Source of the DNA: Ricordea florida
Lineage: Eukaryota; Cnidaria; Anthozoa; Corallimorpharia; Ricordeidae
Assembly (NCBI GenBank): GCA_949710005.1
Contig: OX453272.1
Span: forward strand, 17,516,262-17,580,261
DNA: 64,000 nucleotides
Direction of reading: 5' to 3'
The translations under genes and the position numbers were made by a program. The notes below the pieces were generated by a model that had not been told where the DNA came from, did not search any database, and was given only the letters and a program-made list of their open reading frames with translations. Below are positions 41,554 to 55,829 of this stretch, piece after piece (the first letter of the stretch is position 1; each line of letters opens with the position of its first letter).

Positions 41554-44500
41554 CGATTTAATTTCAATGTAATTTTTAAGGCTTAGACTTTTTGCCACTA
41601 CGCATGCGCGTTTGAGACACGAACCTACCTCCTTGGAATACAGGTGATTTTATGCTTTTTTCCAGAATCTTTGCAATTCTGACACTTTGCCGACTTACGC
41701 TATACCTCAAAAGGCAATATTTAAGAATAAAATTAGATTGATTGTGATTCGTGATTATATTGTAGTTTAGCTGTAAATATATTTACTGAAACCAGCTAAT
41801 TGTAAACAAGACTGCTCACACAGTACTAAACTTTATCAAACGATTGCCTATTACACAGATTGCCGATCAATATGCCGCTTTCACCGTGTTGTAGCATTTA
41901 ATATGTACTTTGTAACGCACTTTATCTCGTGTTTATACTAATTCTAGACGCTGAGACACGATACATGCAGAACGCTGTCAAGAAACTCAGCCTTACAGAT
42001 TTTGGTCAAAATGCATTATAAGAGATTGTATGGGCAGGACGACCGTCTTCTAGGTAAGTAAGTTATGTAAGCATTTTTAATGTTCTCTTTAGTTGTAATA
42101 GCACATTTTACCATAAGTTTTAAGTTTCGAATAAAATTTTGATTAGAACGATTTAATTTCAATGTAATTTTTAAGGCTTAGACTTTTTGCCACTACGCAT
42201 GCGCGTTTAAGACACGAACCTACCCCCTTGGAATAAAGGTCGTTTTATCCTATTATGCAAAATATTTGATATTCTGACACTTTGCCGACTTATGCTATAC
42301 CGGAAAAGGCAATATTTAAGAATAAAATTAAATTGATAGTTATTCGTGATTATATTGTAGTTTAGCTGTGGATATATTTACTTAAGTCAGCTGATTGTAA
42401 AGAAGACTGCTCACACAGTACTAAACTTTATCAAACGAGTGCTTATTACACAGATTGCCGATCAATATGCCGCTTTCACCGTGTTGTAGCATTTAATATA
42501 TACTTTGTAACACACTTTATATCGTGTTTATACTCATTCTAGACGCTGAGATACGATACATGCAGCTGGCTGTCTAGAAACTCAGCCTCACAGATTTTGG
42601 TCAAAATGCATTATAAGAGATTGTATGGGAAGGACGACCGTGTTGTAGGTAAGTAAGTTATGTAAGCATTTTTAATGTTCTCTTTAGTTGTAATAGCACA
42701 TTTTACCATAAATTTTAAGTTTCGAATAAAATTTTGATTAGAACGATTTAATTTCAATGTAATTCTTAAGGCTTAGACTTTTTGCCACTACGCATGCGCG
42801 TTTGTGACACGAACCTACGTCCTTGGAATACAGGTGATTTTATGCTATTTTCCAGAATCTTTGCAATTCTGACACTTTGCCGACTTATGCTATAACGCAA
42901 AAGGCAATATTTAAGAATAAAATTAGATTGATTGTGATTCGTGATTATATTGTAGTTTAGCTGTAAATATATTTACTGAAACCAGCTAATTGTAAACAAG
43001 ACTGCTCACACAGTACTAAACTTTATCAAACGATTGCCTATTACACAGATTGCCGATCAATATGCCGCTTTCACCGTGTTGTAGTATTTAATATGTACTT
43101 TGTAACGCACTTTATCTCGTGTTTATACTAATTCTAGACGCTGAGACACGATACATGCAGCTGGCTGTCAAGAAACTCAGCCTTACAGATTTTGGTCAAA
43201 ATGCATTATAAGAGATTGTATGGGCAGGACGACCGTCTTTTACGTAAGTAAGTTATGTAAGCATTTTTAATGTTCTCTTTAGTTGTAATAGCACATTTTA
43301 CCATAAGTTTTAAGTTTCGAATAAAATTTTGATTAGAACGCTTTAATTTCAATGTAAATTTTAAGGCTTAGACTTTTTGCCACTACGCATGCGCGTTTAA
43401 GACACGAACCTACCCCCTTGGAGTAAAGGTCGTTTTATCCTATTATGAAAAATATTTGATATTCTGACACTTTGCCAACTTATGCTATACCGGAAAAGGC
43501 AATATTTAAGAATAAAATTAAATTGATAGTGATTCGTGATTATATTGTAGTTTAGCTGTGGATATATTTACTTAAGTCAGCTGATTGTAAAGAAGACTGC
43601 TCACACAGTACTAAACTTTATCAAACGAGTGCTTATTACACAGATTGCCGATCAATATGCCGCTTTCACCGTGTTGTAGCATTTAATATGTACTTTGTAA
43701 CGCACTTTATCTCGTGTTTATACTCATTCTAGACGCTGAGATACGATACATGCAGCTGGCTGTCAAGAAACAGCCTCACAGATTTTGGTCAAAATGCATT
43801 ATAAGAGATTGTATGGGGAGGACGACCGTCTTCTAGGTAAGTAAGTTATGTAAGCATTTTTAATGTTCTCTTTAGTTGTAGTAGCACATATTACTATAAG
43901 TTTTAAGTTTTAATTAAAATTTTGATTAGAACGATTTAATTTCAATGTAATTCTTAACGCTTAGACCTTTTGCCACTACGCATGCGCGTTTGAGGCACGA
44001 ACCTACCTCCTTGGAATACAGGTGATTTTATCCTATTTTGCAGAATCTTTGCAATTCTGACACTTGGCCGATTTATGCTATACCGCAAAAGGCAATATTT
44101 AAGAATAAAATTAGATTGATTGTGATTCGTGATTATATTGTAGTTTAGCTGTGGATATATTTACTTAAGTCAGCTGATTGTAAAGAAGACTGCTCACACA
44201 GTACTAAACTTTATCAAACGAGTGCTTATTACACAGATTGCCGATCAATATGCCGCTTTCACCGTGTTGTAGCATTTAATATGTACTTTGTAACGCACTT
44301 TATCTCGTGTTTATACTCATTCTAGACGCTGAGATACGATACATGCAGCTGGCTGTCAAGAAACTCAGCCTCACAGATTTTGGTCAAAATGCATTATAAG
44401 AGATTGTATGGGAAGGACGACCGTGTTGTAGGTAAGTAAGTTATGTAAGCATTTTTAATCTTCTCTTTAGTTGTAATAGCACATTTTACCATAAGTTTAA

Positions 44501-47500
44501 AGTTTCGAATAAAATTTTGATTAGAACGATTTAATTTCAATGTAATTCTTAAGGCTTAGACTTTTTGCCACTACGCATGCGCGTTTGAGACACGAACCTA
44601 CCTCCTTGGAATACAGGTGATTTTATGCTTTTTTCCAGAATCTTTGCAATTCTGACACTTTGCCGACTTACGCTTTACCTCAAAAGGCAATATTTAAGAA
44701 TAAAATTAGATTGATTGTGATTCGTGATTATATTGTAGTTTAGCTGTAAATATATTTACTGAAACCAGCTAATTGTAAACAAGACTGCTCACACAGTACT
44801 AAACTTTATCAAACGATTGCCTATTACACAGATTGCCGATCAATATGCCGCTTTCACCGTGTTGTAGCATTTAATATGTACTTTGTAACGCACTTTATCT
44901 CGTGTTTATACTAATTCTAGACGCTGAGACACGATACATGCAGAACGCTGTCAAGAAACTCAGCCTTACAGATTTTGGTCAAAATGCATTATAAGAGATT
45001 GTATGGGCAGGACGACCGTCTTCTAGGTAAGTAAGTTATGTAAGCATTTTTAATGTTCTCTTTAGTTGTAATAGCACATTTTACCATAAGTTTTAAGTTT
45101 CGAATAAAATTTTGATTAGAACGATTTAATTTCAATGTAATTTTTAAGGCTTAGACTTTTTGCCACTACGCATGCGCGTTTAAGACACGAACCTACCCCC
45201 TTGGAATAAAGGTCGTTTTATCCTATTATGCAAAATATTTGATATTCTGACACTTTGCCGACTTATGCTATACCGGAAAAGGCAATATTTAAGAATAAAA
45301 TTAAATTGATAGTTATTCGTGATTATATTGTAGTTTAGCTGTGGATATATTTACTTAAGTCAGCTGATTGTAAAGAAGACTGCTCACACAGTACTAAACT
45401 TTATCAAACGAGTGCTTATTACACAGATTGCCGATCAATATGCCGCTTTCACCGTGTTGTAGCATTTAATATATACTTTGTAACACACTTTATATCGTGT
45501 TTATACTCATTCTAGACGCTGAGATACGATACATGCAGCTGGCTGTCTAGAAACTCAGCCTCACAGATTTTGGTCAAAATGCATTATAAGAGATTGTATG
45601 GGAAGGACGACCGTGTTGTAGGTAAGTAAGTTATGTAAGCATTTTTAATCTTCTCTTTAGTTGTAATAGCACATTTTACCATAAATTTTAAGTTTCGAAT
45701 AAAATTTTGATTAGAACGATTTAATTTTAATGTAATTCTTAAGGCTTAGACTTTTTGCCACTACGCATGCGCGTTTGTGACACGAACCTACGTCCTTGGA
45801 ATACAGGTGATTTTATGCTATTTTCCAGAATCTTTTCAATTCTGACACTTTGCCGACTTATGCTATACCGCAAAAGGCAATATTTAAGAATAAAATTAGA
45901 TTGATTGTGATTCGTGATTATATTGTAGTTTAGCTGTAAATATATTTACTGAAACCAGCTAATTGTAAACAAGACTGCTCACACAGTACTAAACTTTATC
46001 AAACGATTGCCTATTACACAGATTGCCGATCAATATGCCGCTTTCACCGTGTTGTAGTATTTAATATGTACTTTGTAACGCACTTTATCTCGTGTTTATA
46101 CTAATTCTAGACGCTTAGACACGATACATGCAGCTGGCTGTCAAGAAACTCAGCCTTACAGATTTTGGTCAAAATGCATTATAAGAGATTGTATGGGCAG
46201 GACGACCGTCTTTTACGTAAGTAAGTTATGTAAGCATTTTTAATGTTCTCTTTAGTTGTAATAGCACATTTTACCATAAGTTTTAAGTTTCGAATAAAAT
46301 TTGATTAGAACGCTTTAATTTCAATGTAAATTTTAAGGCTTAGACTTTTTGCCAATACGCATGCGCGTTTAAGACACGAACCTACCCCCTTGGAGTAAAG
46401 GTCGTTTTATCCTATTATGCAAAATATTTGATATTCTGACACTTTGCCAACTTATGCTATACCGGAAAAGGCAATATTTAAGAATAAAATTAAATTGATA
46501 GTGATTCGTGATTATATTGTAGTTTAGCTGTGGATATATTTACTTAAGTCAGCTGATTGTAAAGAAGACTGCTCACACAGTACTAAACTTTATCAAACGA
46601 GTGCTTATTACACAGATTGCCGATCAATATGCCGCTTTCACCGTGTTGTAGCATTTAATATGTACTTTGTAACACACTTTATCTCGTGTTTATACTCATT
46701 CTAGACGCTGAGATACGATACATGCAGCTGGCTGTCAAGAAACTCAGCCTCACAGATTTTGGTCAAAATGCATTATAAGAGATTTTATGGGGAGGACGAC
46801 CGTCTTCTAGGTAAGTAAGTTATGTAAGCATTTTTAATGTTCTCTTTAGTTGTAATAGCACATTTTACTATAAGTTTTAAGTTTTAATTAAAATTTTGAT
46901 TAGAACGATTTAATTTCAATGTAATTCTTAACGCTTAGACCTTTTGCCACTACGCATGCGCGTTTGAGACACGAACCTACCTCCTTGGAATACAGGTGAT
47001 TTTATCCTATTTTGCAGAATCTTTGCAATTCTGACACTTGGCCGATTTATGCTATACCGCAAAAGGCAATATTTAAGAATAAAATTAGATTGATTGTGAT
47101 TCGTGATTATATTGTAGTTTAGCTGTGGATATATTTACTTAAGTCAGCTGATTGTAAAGAAGACTGCTCACACAGTACTAAACTTTATCAAACGAGTGCT
47201 TCTTACACAGATTGCCGATCAATATGCCGCTTTCACCGTGTTGTAGCATTTAATATGTACTTTGTAACGCACTTTATCTCGTGTTTATACTCATTCTAGA
47301 CGCTGAGATACGATACATGCAGCTGGCTGTCAAGAAACTCAGCCTCACAGATTTTGGTCAAAATGCATTATAAGAGATTGTATGGGAAGGACGACCGTGT
47401 TGTAGGTAAGTAAGTTATGTAAGCATTTTTAATCTTCTCTTTAGTTGTAATAGCACATTTTACCATAAGTTTAAAGTTTCGAATAAAATTTTGATTAGAA

Positions 47501-50475
47501 CGATTTAATTTCAATGTAATTCTTAAGGCTTAGACTTTTTGCCACTACGCATGCGCGTTTGAGACACGAACCTACCTCGTTGGAATACAGGTGATTTTAT
47601 GCTTTTTTCCAGAATCTTTGCAATTCTGACACTTTGCCGACCTACGCTATACCTCAAAAGGCAATATTTAAGAATAAAATTAGATTGATTGTGATTCGTG
47701 ATTATATTGTAGTTTAGCTGTAAATATATTTACTGAAACCAGCTAATTGTAAACAAGACTGCTCACACAGTACTAAACTTTATCAAACGATTGCCTATTA
47801 CACAGATTGCCGATCAATATGCCGCTTTCACCGTGTTGTAGTATTTAATATGTACTTTGTAACGCACTTTATCTCGTGTTTATACTAATTCTAGACGCTG
47901 AGACACGATACATGCAGCTGGCTGTCAAGAAACTCAGCCTTACAGATTTTGGTCAAAATGCATTATAAGAGATTGTATGGGCAGGACGACCGTGTTGTAG
48001 GTAAGTAAGTTATGTAAGCATTTTTAATGTTCTCTTTAGTTGTAATAGCACATTTTACCATAAGTTTTAAGTTTCGAATAAAATTTTGATTAGAACGATT
48101 TAATTTCAATGTAAATTTTAAGGCTTAGACTTTTTGCCACTACGCATGCGCGTTTAAGACACGAACCTACCCCCTTGGAATAAAGGTCGTTTTATCCTAT
48201 TATGCAAAATATTTGATATTCTGACACTTTGCCGACTTATGCTATACCGGAAAAGGCAATATTTAAGAATAAAATTAAATTGATAGTTATTCGTGATTAT
48301 ATTGTAGTTTAGCTGTGGATATATTTACTTAAGTCAGCTGATTGTAAAGAAGACTGCTCACACAGTACTAAACTTTATCAAACGAGTGCTTATTACACAG
48401 ATTGCCGATCAATATGCCGCTTTCACCGTGTTGTAGCATTTAATATATACTTTGTAACACACTTTATATCGTGTTTATACTCATTCTAGACGCTGAGATA
48501 CGATACATGCAGCTGGCTGTCTAGAAACTCAGCCTCACAGATTTTGGTCAAAATGCATTATAAGAGATTGTATGGGAAGGACGACCGTGTTGTAGGTAAG
48601 TAAGTTATGTAAGCATTTTTAATCTTCTCTTTAGTTGTAATAGCACATTTTACCATAAATTTTAAGTTTCGAATAAAATTTTGATTAGAACGATTTAATT
48701 TCAATGTAATTCTTAAGGCTTAGACTTTTTGCCACTACGCATGCGCGTTTGTGACACGAACCTACGTCCTTGGAATACAGGTGATTTTATGCTATTTTCC
48801 AGAATCTTTTCAATTCTGACACTTTGCCGACTTATGCTATACCGCAAAAGGCAATATTTAAGAATAAAATTAGATTGATTGTGATTCGTGATTATATTGT
48901 AGTTTAGCTGTAAATATATTTACTGAAACCAGCTAATTGTAAACAAGACTGCTCACACAGTACTAAACTTTATCAAACGATTGCCTATTACACAGATTGC
49001 CGATCAATATGCCGCTTTCACCGTGTTGTAGTATTTAATATGTACTTTGTAACGCACTTTATCTCGTGTTTATACTAATTCTAGACGCTGAGACACGATA
49101 CATGCAGCTGGCTGTCAAGAAACTCAGCCTTACAGATTTTGGTCAAAATGCATTATAAGAGATTGTATGGGCAGGACGACCGTCTTTTACGTAAGTAAGT
49201 TATGTAAGCATTTTTAATGTTCTCTTTAGTTGTAATAGCACATTTTACCATAAGTTTTAAGTTTCGAATAAAATTTTGATTAGAACGCTTTAATTTCAAT
49301 GTAAATTTTAAGGCTTAGACTTTTTGCCACTACGCATGCGCGTTTAAGACACGAACCTACCCCCTTGGAGTAAAGGTCGTTTTATCCTATTATGCAAAAT
49401 ATTTGATATTCTGACACTTTGCCGACTTATGCTATACCGGAAAAGGCAATATTTAAGAATAAAATTAAATTGATAGTGATTCGTGATTATATTGTAGTTT
49501 AGCTGTGGATATATTTACTTAAGTCAGCTGATTGTAAAGAAGACTGCTCACACAGTACTAAACTTTATCAAACGAGTGCTTATTACACAGATTGCCGATC
49601 AATATGCCGCTTTCACCGTGTTGTAGCATTTAATATGTACTTTGTAACACACTTTATCTCGTGTTTATACTCATTCTAGACGCTGAGATACGATACATGC
49701 AGCTGGCTGTCAAGAAACTCAGCCTCACAGATTTTGGTCAAAATGCATTATAAGAGATTTTATGGGGAGGACGACCGTCTTCTAGGTAAGTAAGTTATGT
49801 AAGCATTTTTAATGTTCTCTTTAGTTGTAGTAGCACATATTACTATAAGTTTTAAGTTTTAATTAAAATTTTGATTAGAACGATTTAATTTCAATGTAAT
49901 TCTTAACGCTTAGACCTTTTGCCACTACGCATGCGCGTTTGAGACACGAACCTACCTCCTTGGAATACAGGTGATTTTATCCTATTTTGCAGAATCTTTG
50001 CAATTCTGACACTTGGCCGATTTATGCTATACCGCAAAAGGCAATATTTAAGAATAAAATTAGATTGATTGTGATTCGTGATTATATTGTAGTTTAGCTG
50101 TGGATATATTTACTTAAGTCAGCTGATTGTACAGAAGACTGCTCACACAGTACTAAACTTTATCAAACGAGTGCTTATTACACAGATTGCCGATCAATAT
50201 GCCGCTTTCACCGTGTTGTAGCATTTAATATGTACTTTGTAACGCACTTTATCTCGTGTTTATACTCATTCTAGACGCTGAGATACGATACATGCAGCTG
50301 GCTGTCAAGAAACTCAGCCTCACAGATTTTGGTCAAAATGCATTATAAGAGATTGTATGGGAAGGACGACCGTGTTGTAGGTAAGTAAGTTATGTAAGCA
50401 TTTTTAATCTTCTCTTTAGTTGTAATAGCACATTTTACCATAAGTTTTAAGTTTCGAATAAAATTTTGATTAGAA
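41554..50475 (+). repeat. Higher-order repeat: three tandem five-unit copies
   Basis: The ordered unit types a-b-c-d-e occur at 41554-44526, 44527-47500 and 47501-50475 (periods 2973, 2974 and 2975 bp). Type a has 'gcttttttccag' and 'acctcaaaagg'. Type b has 'ggtcgttttatcc' and 'gatagttattcg'. Type c has 'gtttgtgacacg' and 'acgtccttgg'. Type d starts 'cgctttaatttc' and has 'ggagtaaagg'. Type e has 'cttaacgcttagacc' and 'cacttggccg'. The same a-b-c-d-e order also appears at 26088-29062 and 52260-55234, so it is the most widespread organisation in the right half of the array. Confidence 0.85.
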
Positions 50476-53400
50476 CGATTTAATTTCAATGTAATTCTTA
50501 AGGCTTAGACTTTTTGCCACTACGCATGCGCGTTTGTGACACGAACCTACCTCCTTGGAATACAGGTGATTTTATGCTTTTTTCCAGAATCTTTGCAATT
50601 CTGACACTTTGCCGACCTACGCTATACCTCAAAAGGCAATATTTAAGAATAAAATTAGATTGATTGTGATTCGTGATTATATTGTAGTTTAGCTGTAAAT
50701 ATATTTACTGAAACCAGCTAATTGTAAACAAGACTGCTCACACAGTACTAAACTTTATCAAACGATTGCCTATTACACAGATTGCCGATCAATATGCCGC
50801 TTTCACCGTGTTGTAGTATTTAATATGTACTTTGTAACGCACTTTATCTCGTGTTTATACTAATTCTAGACGCTTAGACACGATACATGCAGCTGGCTGT
50901 CAAGAAACTCAGCCTTACAGATTTTGGTCAAAATGCATTATAAGAGATTGTATGGGCAGGACGACCGTCTTTTACGTAAGTAAGTTATGTAAGCATTTTT
51001 AATGTTCTCTTTAGTTGTAATAGCACATTTTACCATAAGTTTTAAGTTTCGAATAAAATTTGATTAGAACGCTTTAATTTCAATGTAAATTTTAAGGCTT
51101 AGACTTTTTGCCAATACGCATGCGCGTTTAAGACACGAACCTACCCCCTTGGAGTAAAGGTCGTTTTATCCTATTATGCAAAATATTTGATATTCTGACA
51201 CTTTGCCAACTTATGCTATACCGGAAAAGGCAATATTTAAGAATAAAATTAAATTGATAGTGATTCGTGATTATATTGTAGTTTAGCTGTGGATATATTT
51301 ACTTAAGTCAGCTGATTGTAAAGAAGACTGCTCACACAGTACTAAACTTTATCAAACGAGTGCTTATTACACAGATTGCCGATCAATATGCCGCTTTCAC
51401 CGTGTTGTAGCATTTAATATGTACTTTGTAACACACTTTATCTCGTGTTTATACTCATTCTAGACGCTGAGATACGATACATGCAGCTGGCTGTCAAGAA
51501 ACTCAGCCTCACAGATTTTGGTCAAAATGCATTATAAGAGATTTTATGGGGAGGACGACCGTCTTCTAGGTAAGTAAGTTATGTAAGCATTTTTAATGTT
51601 CTCTTTAGTTGTAATAGCACATTTTACTATAAGTTTTAAGTTTTAATTAAAATTTTGATTAGAACGATTTAATTTCAATGTAATTCTTAACGCTTAGACC
51701 TTTTGCCACTACGCATGCGCGTTTGAGACACGAACCTACCTCCTTGGAATACAGGTGATTTTATCCTATTTTGCAGAATCTTTGCAATTCTGACACTTGG
51801 CCGATTTATGCTATACCGCAAAAGGCAATATTTAAGAATAAAATTAGATTGATTGTGATTCGTGATTATATTGTAGTTTAGCTGTGGATATATTTACTTA
51901 AGTCAGCTGATTGTAAAGAAGACTGCTCACACAGTACTAAACTTTATCAAACGAGTGCTTCTTACACAGATTGCCGATCAATATGCCGCTTTCACCGTGT
52001 TGTAGCATTTAATATGTACTTTGTAACGCACTTTATCTCGTGTTTATACTCATTCTAGACGCTGAGATACGATACATGCAGCTGGCTGTCAAGAAACTCA
52101 GCCTCACAGATTTTGGTCAAAATGCATTATAAGAGATTGTATGGGAAGGACGACCGTGTTGTAGGTAAGTAAGTTATGTAAGCATTTTTAATCTTCTCTT
52201 TAGTTGTAATAGCACATTTTACCATAAGTTTAAAGTTTCGAATAAAATTTTGATTAGAACGATTTAATTTCAATGTAATTCTTAAGGCTTAGACTTTTTG
52301 CCACTACGCATGCGCGTTTGAGACACGAACCTACCTCGTTGGAATACAGGTGATTTTATGCTTTTTTCCAGAATCTTTGCAATTCTGACACTTTGCCGAC
52401 CTACGCTATACCTCAAAAGGCAATATTTAAGAATAAAATTAGATTGATTGTGATTCGTGATTATATTGTAGTTTAGCTGTAAATATATTTACTGAAACCA
52501 GCTAATTGTAAACAAGACTGCTCACACAGTACTAAACTTTATCAAACGATTGCCTATTACACAGATTGCCGATCAATATGCCGCTTTCACCGTGTTGTAG
52601 TATTTAATATGTACTTTGTAACGCACTTTATCTCGTGTTTATACTAATTCTAGACGCTGAGACACGATACATGCAGCTGGCTGTCAAGAAACTCAGCCTT
52701 ACAGATTTTGGTCAAAATGCATTATAAGAGATTGTATGGGCAGGACGACCGTGTTGTAGGTAAGTAAGTTATGTAAGCATTTTTAATGTTCTCTTTAGTT
52801 GTAATAGCACATTTTACCATAAGTTTTAAGTTTCGAATAAAATTTTGATTAGAACGATTTAATTTCAATGTAAATTTTAAGGCTTAGACTTTTTGCCACT
52901 ACGCATGCGCGTTTAAGACACGAACCTACCCCCTTGGAATAAAGGTCGTTTTATCCTATTATGCAAAATATTTGATATTCTGACACTTTGCCGACTTATG
53001 CTATACCGGAAAAGGCAATATTTAAGAATAAAATTAAATTGATAGTTATTCGTGATTATATTGTAGTTTAGCTGTGGATATATTTACTTAAGTCAGCTGA
53101 TTGTAAAGAAGACTGCTCACACAGTACTAAACTTTATCAAACGAGTGCTTATTACACAGATTGCCGATCAATATGCCGCTTTCACCGTGTTGTAGCATTT
53201 AATATATACTTTGTAACACACTTTATATCGTGTTTATACTCATTCTAGACGCTGAGATACGATACATGCAGCTGGCTGTCTAGAAACTCAGCCTCACAGA
53301 TTTTGGTCAAAATGCATTATAAGAGATTGTATGGGAAGGACGACCGTGTTGTAGGTAAGTAAGTTATGTAAGCATTTTTAATCTTCTCTTTAGTTGTAAT

Positions 53401-55829
53401 AGCACATTTTACCATAAATTTTAAGTTTCGAATAAAATTTTGATTAGAACGATTTAATTTCAATGTAATTCTTAAGGCTTAGACTTTTTGCCACTACGCA
53501 TGCGCGTTTGTGACACGAACCTACGTCCTTGGAATACAGGTGATTTTATGCTATTTTCCAGAATCTTTTCAATTCTGACACTTTGCCGACTTATGCTATA
53601 CCGCAAAAGGCAATATTTAAGAATAAAATTAGATTGATTGTGATTCGTGATTATATTGTAGTTTAGCTGTAAATATATTTACTGAAACCAGCTAATTGTA
53701 AACAAGACTGCTCACACAGTACTAAACTTTATCAAACGATTGCCTATTACACAGATTGCCGATCAATATGCCGCTTTCACCGTGTTGTAGTATTTAATAT
53801 GTACTTTGTAACGCACTTTATCTCGTGTTTATACTAATTCTAGACGCTGAGACACGATACATGCAGCTGGCTGTCAAGAAACTCAGCCTTACAGATTTTG
53901 GTCAAAATGCATTATAAGAGATTGTATGGGCAGGACGACCGTCTTTTACGTAAGTAAGTTATGTAAGCATTTTTAATGTTCTCTTTAGTTGTAATAGCAC
54001 ATTTTACCATAAGTTTTAAGTTTCGAATAAAATTTTGATTAGAACGCTTTAATTTCAATGTAAATTTTAAGGCTTAGACTTTTTGCCACTACGCATGCGC
54101 GTTTAAGACACGAACCTACCCCCTTGGAGTAAAGGTCGTTTTATCCTATTATGCAAAATATTTGATATTCTGACACTTTGCCGACTTATGCTATACCGGA
54201 AAAGGCAATATTTAAGAATAAAATTAAATTGATAGTGATTCGTGATTATATTGTAGTTTAGCTGTGGATATATTTACTTAAGTCAGCTGATTGTAAAGAA
54301 GACTGCTCACACAGTACTAAACTTTATCAAACGAGTGCTTATTACACAGATTGCCGATCAATATGCCGCTTTCACCGTGTTGTAGCATTTAATATGTACT
54401 TTGTAACACACTTTATCTCGTGTTTATACTCATTCTAGACGCTGAGATACGATACATGCAGCTGGCTGTCAAGAAACTCAGCCTCACAGATTTTGGTCAA
54501 AATGCATTATAAGAGATTTTATGGGGAGGACGACCGTCTTCTAGGTAAGTAAGTTATGTAAGCATTTTTAATGTTCTCTTTAGTTGTAGTAGCACATATT
54601 ACTATAAGTTTTAAGTTTTAATTAAAATTTTGATTAGAACGATTTAATTTCAATGTAATTCTTAACGCTTAGACCTTTTGCCACTACGCATGCGCGTTTG
54701 AGACACGAACCTACCTCCTTGGAATACAGGTGATTTTATCCTATTTTGCAGAATCTTTGCAATTCTGACACTTGGCCGATTTATGCTATACCGCAAAAGG
54801 CAATATTTAAGAATAAAATTAGATTGATTGTGATTCGTGATTATATTGTAGTTTAGCTGTGGATATATTTACTTAAGTCAGCTGATTGTACAGAAGACTG
54901 CTCACACAGTACTAAACTTTATCAAACGAGTGCTTATTACACAGATTGCCGATCAATATGCCGCTTTCACCGTGTTGTAGCATTTAATATGTACTTTGTA
55001 ACGCACTTTATCTCGTGTTTATACTCATTCTAGACGCTGAGATACGATACATGCAGCTGGCTGTCAAGAAACTCAGCCTCACAGATTTTGGTCAAAATGC
55101 ATTATAAGAGATTGTATGGGAAGGACGACCGTGTTGTAGGTAAGTAAGTTATGTAAGCATTTTTAATCTTCTCTTTAGTTGTAATAGCACATTTTACCAT
55201 AAGTTTTAAGTTTCGAATAAAATTTTGATTAGAACGATTTAATTTCAATGTAATTCTTAAGGCTTAGACTTTTTGCCACTACGCATGCGCGTTTGTGACA
55301 CGAACCTACCTCCTTGGAATACAGGTGATTTTATGCTTTTTTCCAGAATCTTTGCAATTCTGACACTTTGCCGACCTACGCTATACCTCAAAAGGCAATA
55401 TTTAAGAATAAAATTAGATTGATTGTGATTCGTGATTATATTGTAGTTTAGCTGTAAATATATTTACTGAAACCAGCTAATTGTAAACAAGACTGCTCAC
55501 ACAGTACTAAACTTTATCAAACGATTGCCTATTACACAGATTGCCGATCAATATGCCGCTTTCACCGTGTTGTAGTATTTAATATGTACTTTGTAACGCA
55601 CTTTATCTCGTGTTTATACTAATTCTAGACGCTGAGACACGATACATGCAGCTGGCTGTCAAGAAACTCAGCCTTACAGATTTTGGTCAAAATGCATTAT
55701 AAGAGATTGTATGGGCAGGACGACCGTCTTTTACGTAAGTAAGTTATGTAAGCATTTTTAATGTTCTCTTTAGTTGTAATAGCACATTTTACCATAAGTT
55801 TTAAGTTTCGAATAAAATTTTGATTAGAA
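46311..55829 (+). repeat. Higher-order repeat: two tandem eight-unit copies (about 4759 bp)
   Basis: Units from 46311 to 51069 are repeated at 51070-55829. Landmarks at a 4759 bp offset are 'gccaatacgcatgcgc' (46311/51070 units), 'gtgcttcttacac' (46906/51665), 'acctcgttgg' (47501/52260) and 'gattgtacagaagac' (49881/54640). The rare 'gacgcttagacac' at about 46110 also recurs at about 50870, so the duplicated block starts somewhat left of 46311. The eight-unit block reads d-e-a-b-c-d-e-a', that is, the five-unit repeat plus three extra units. Confidence 0.87.
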
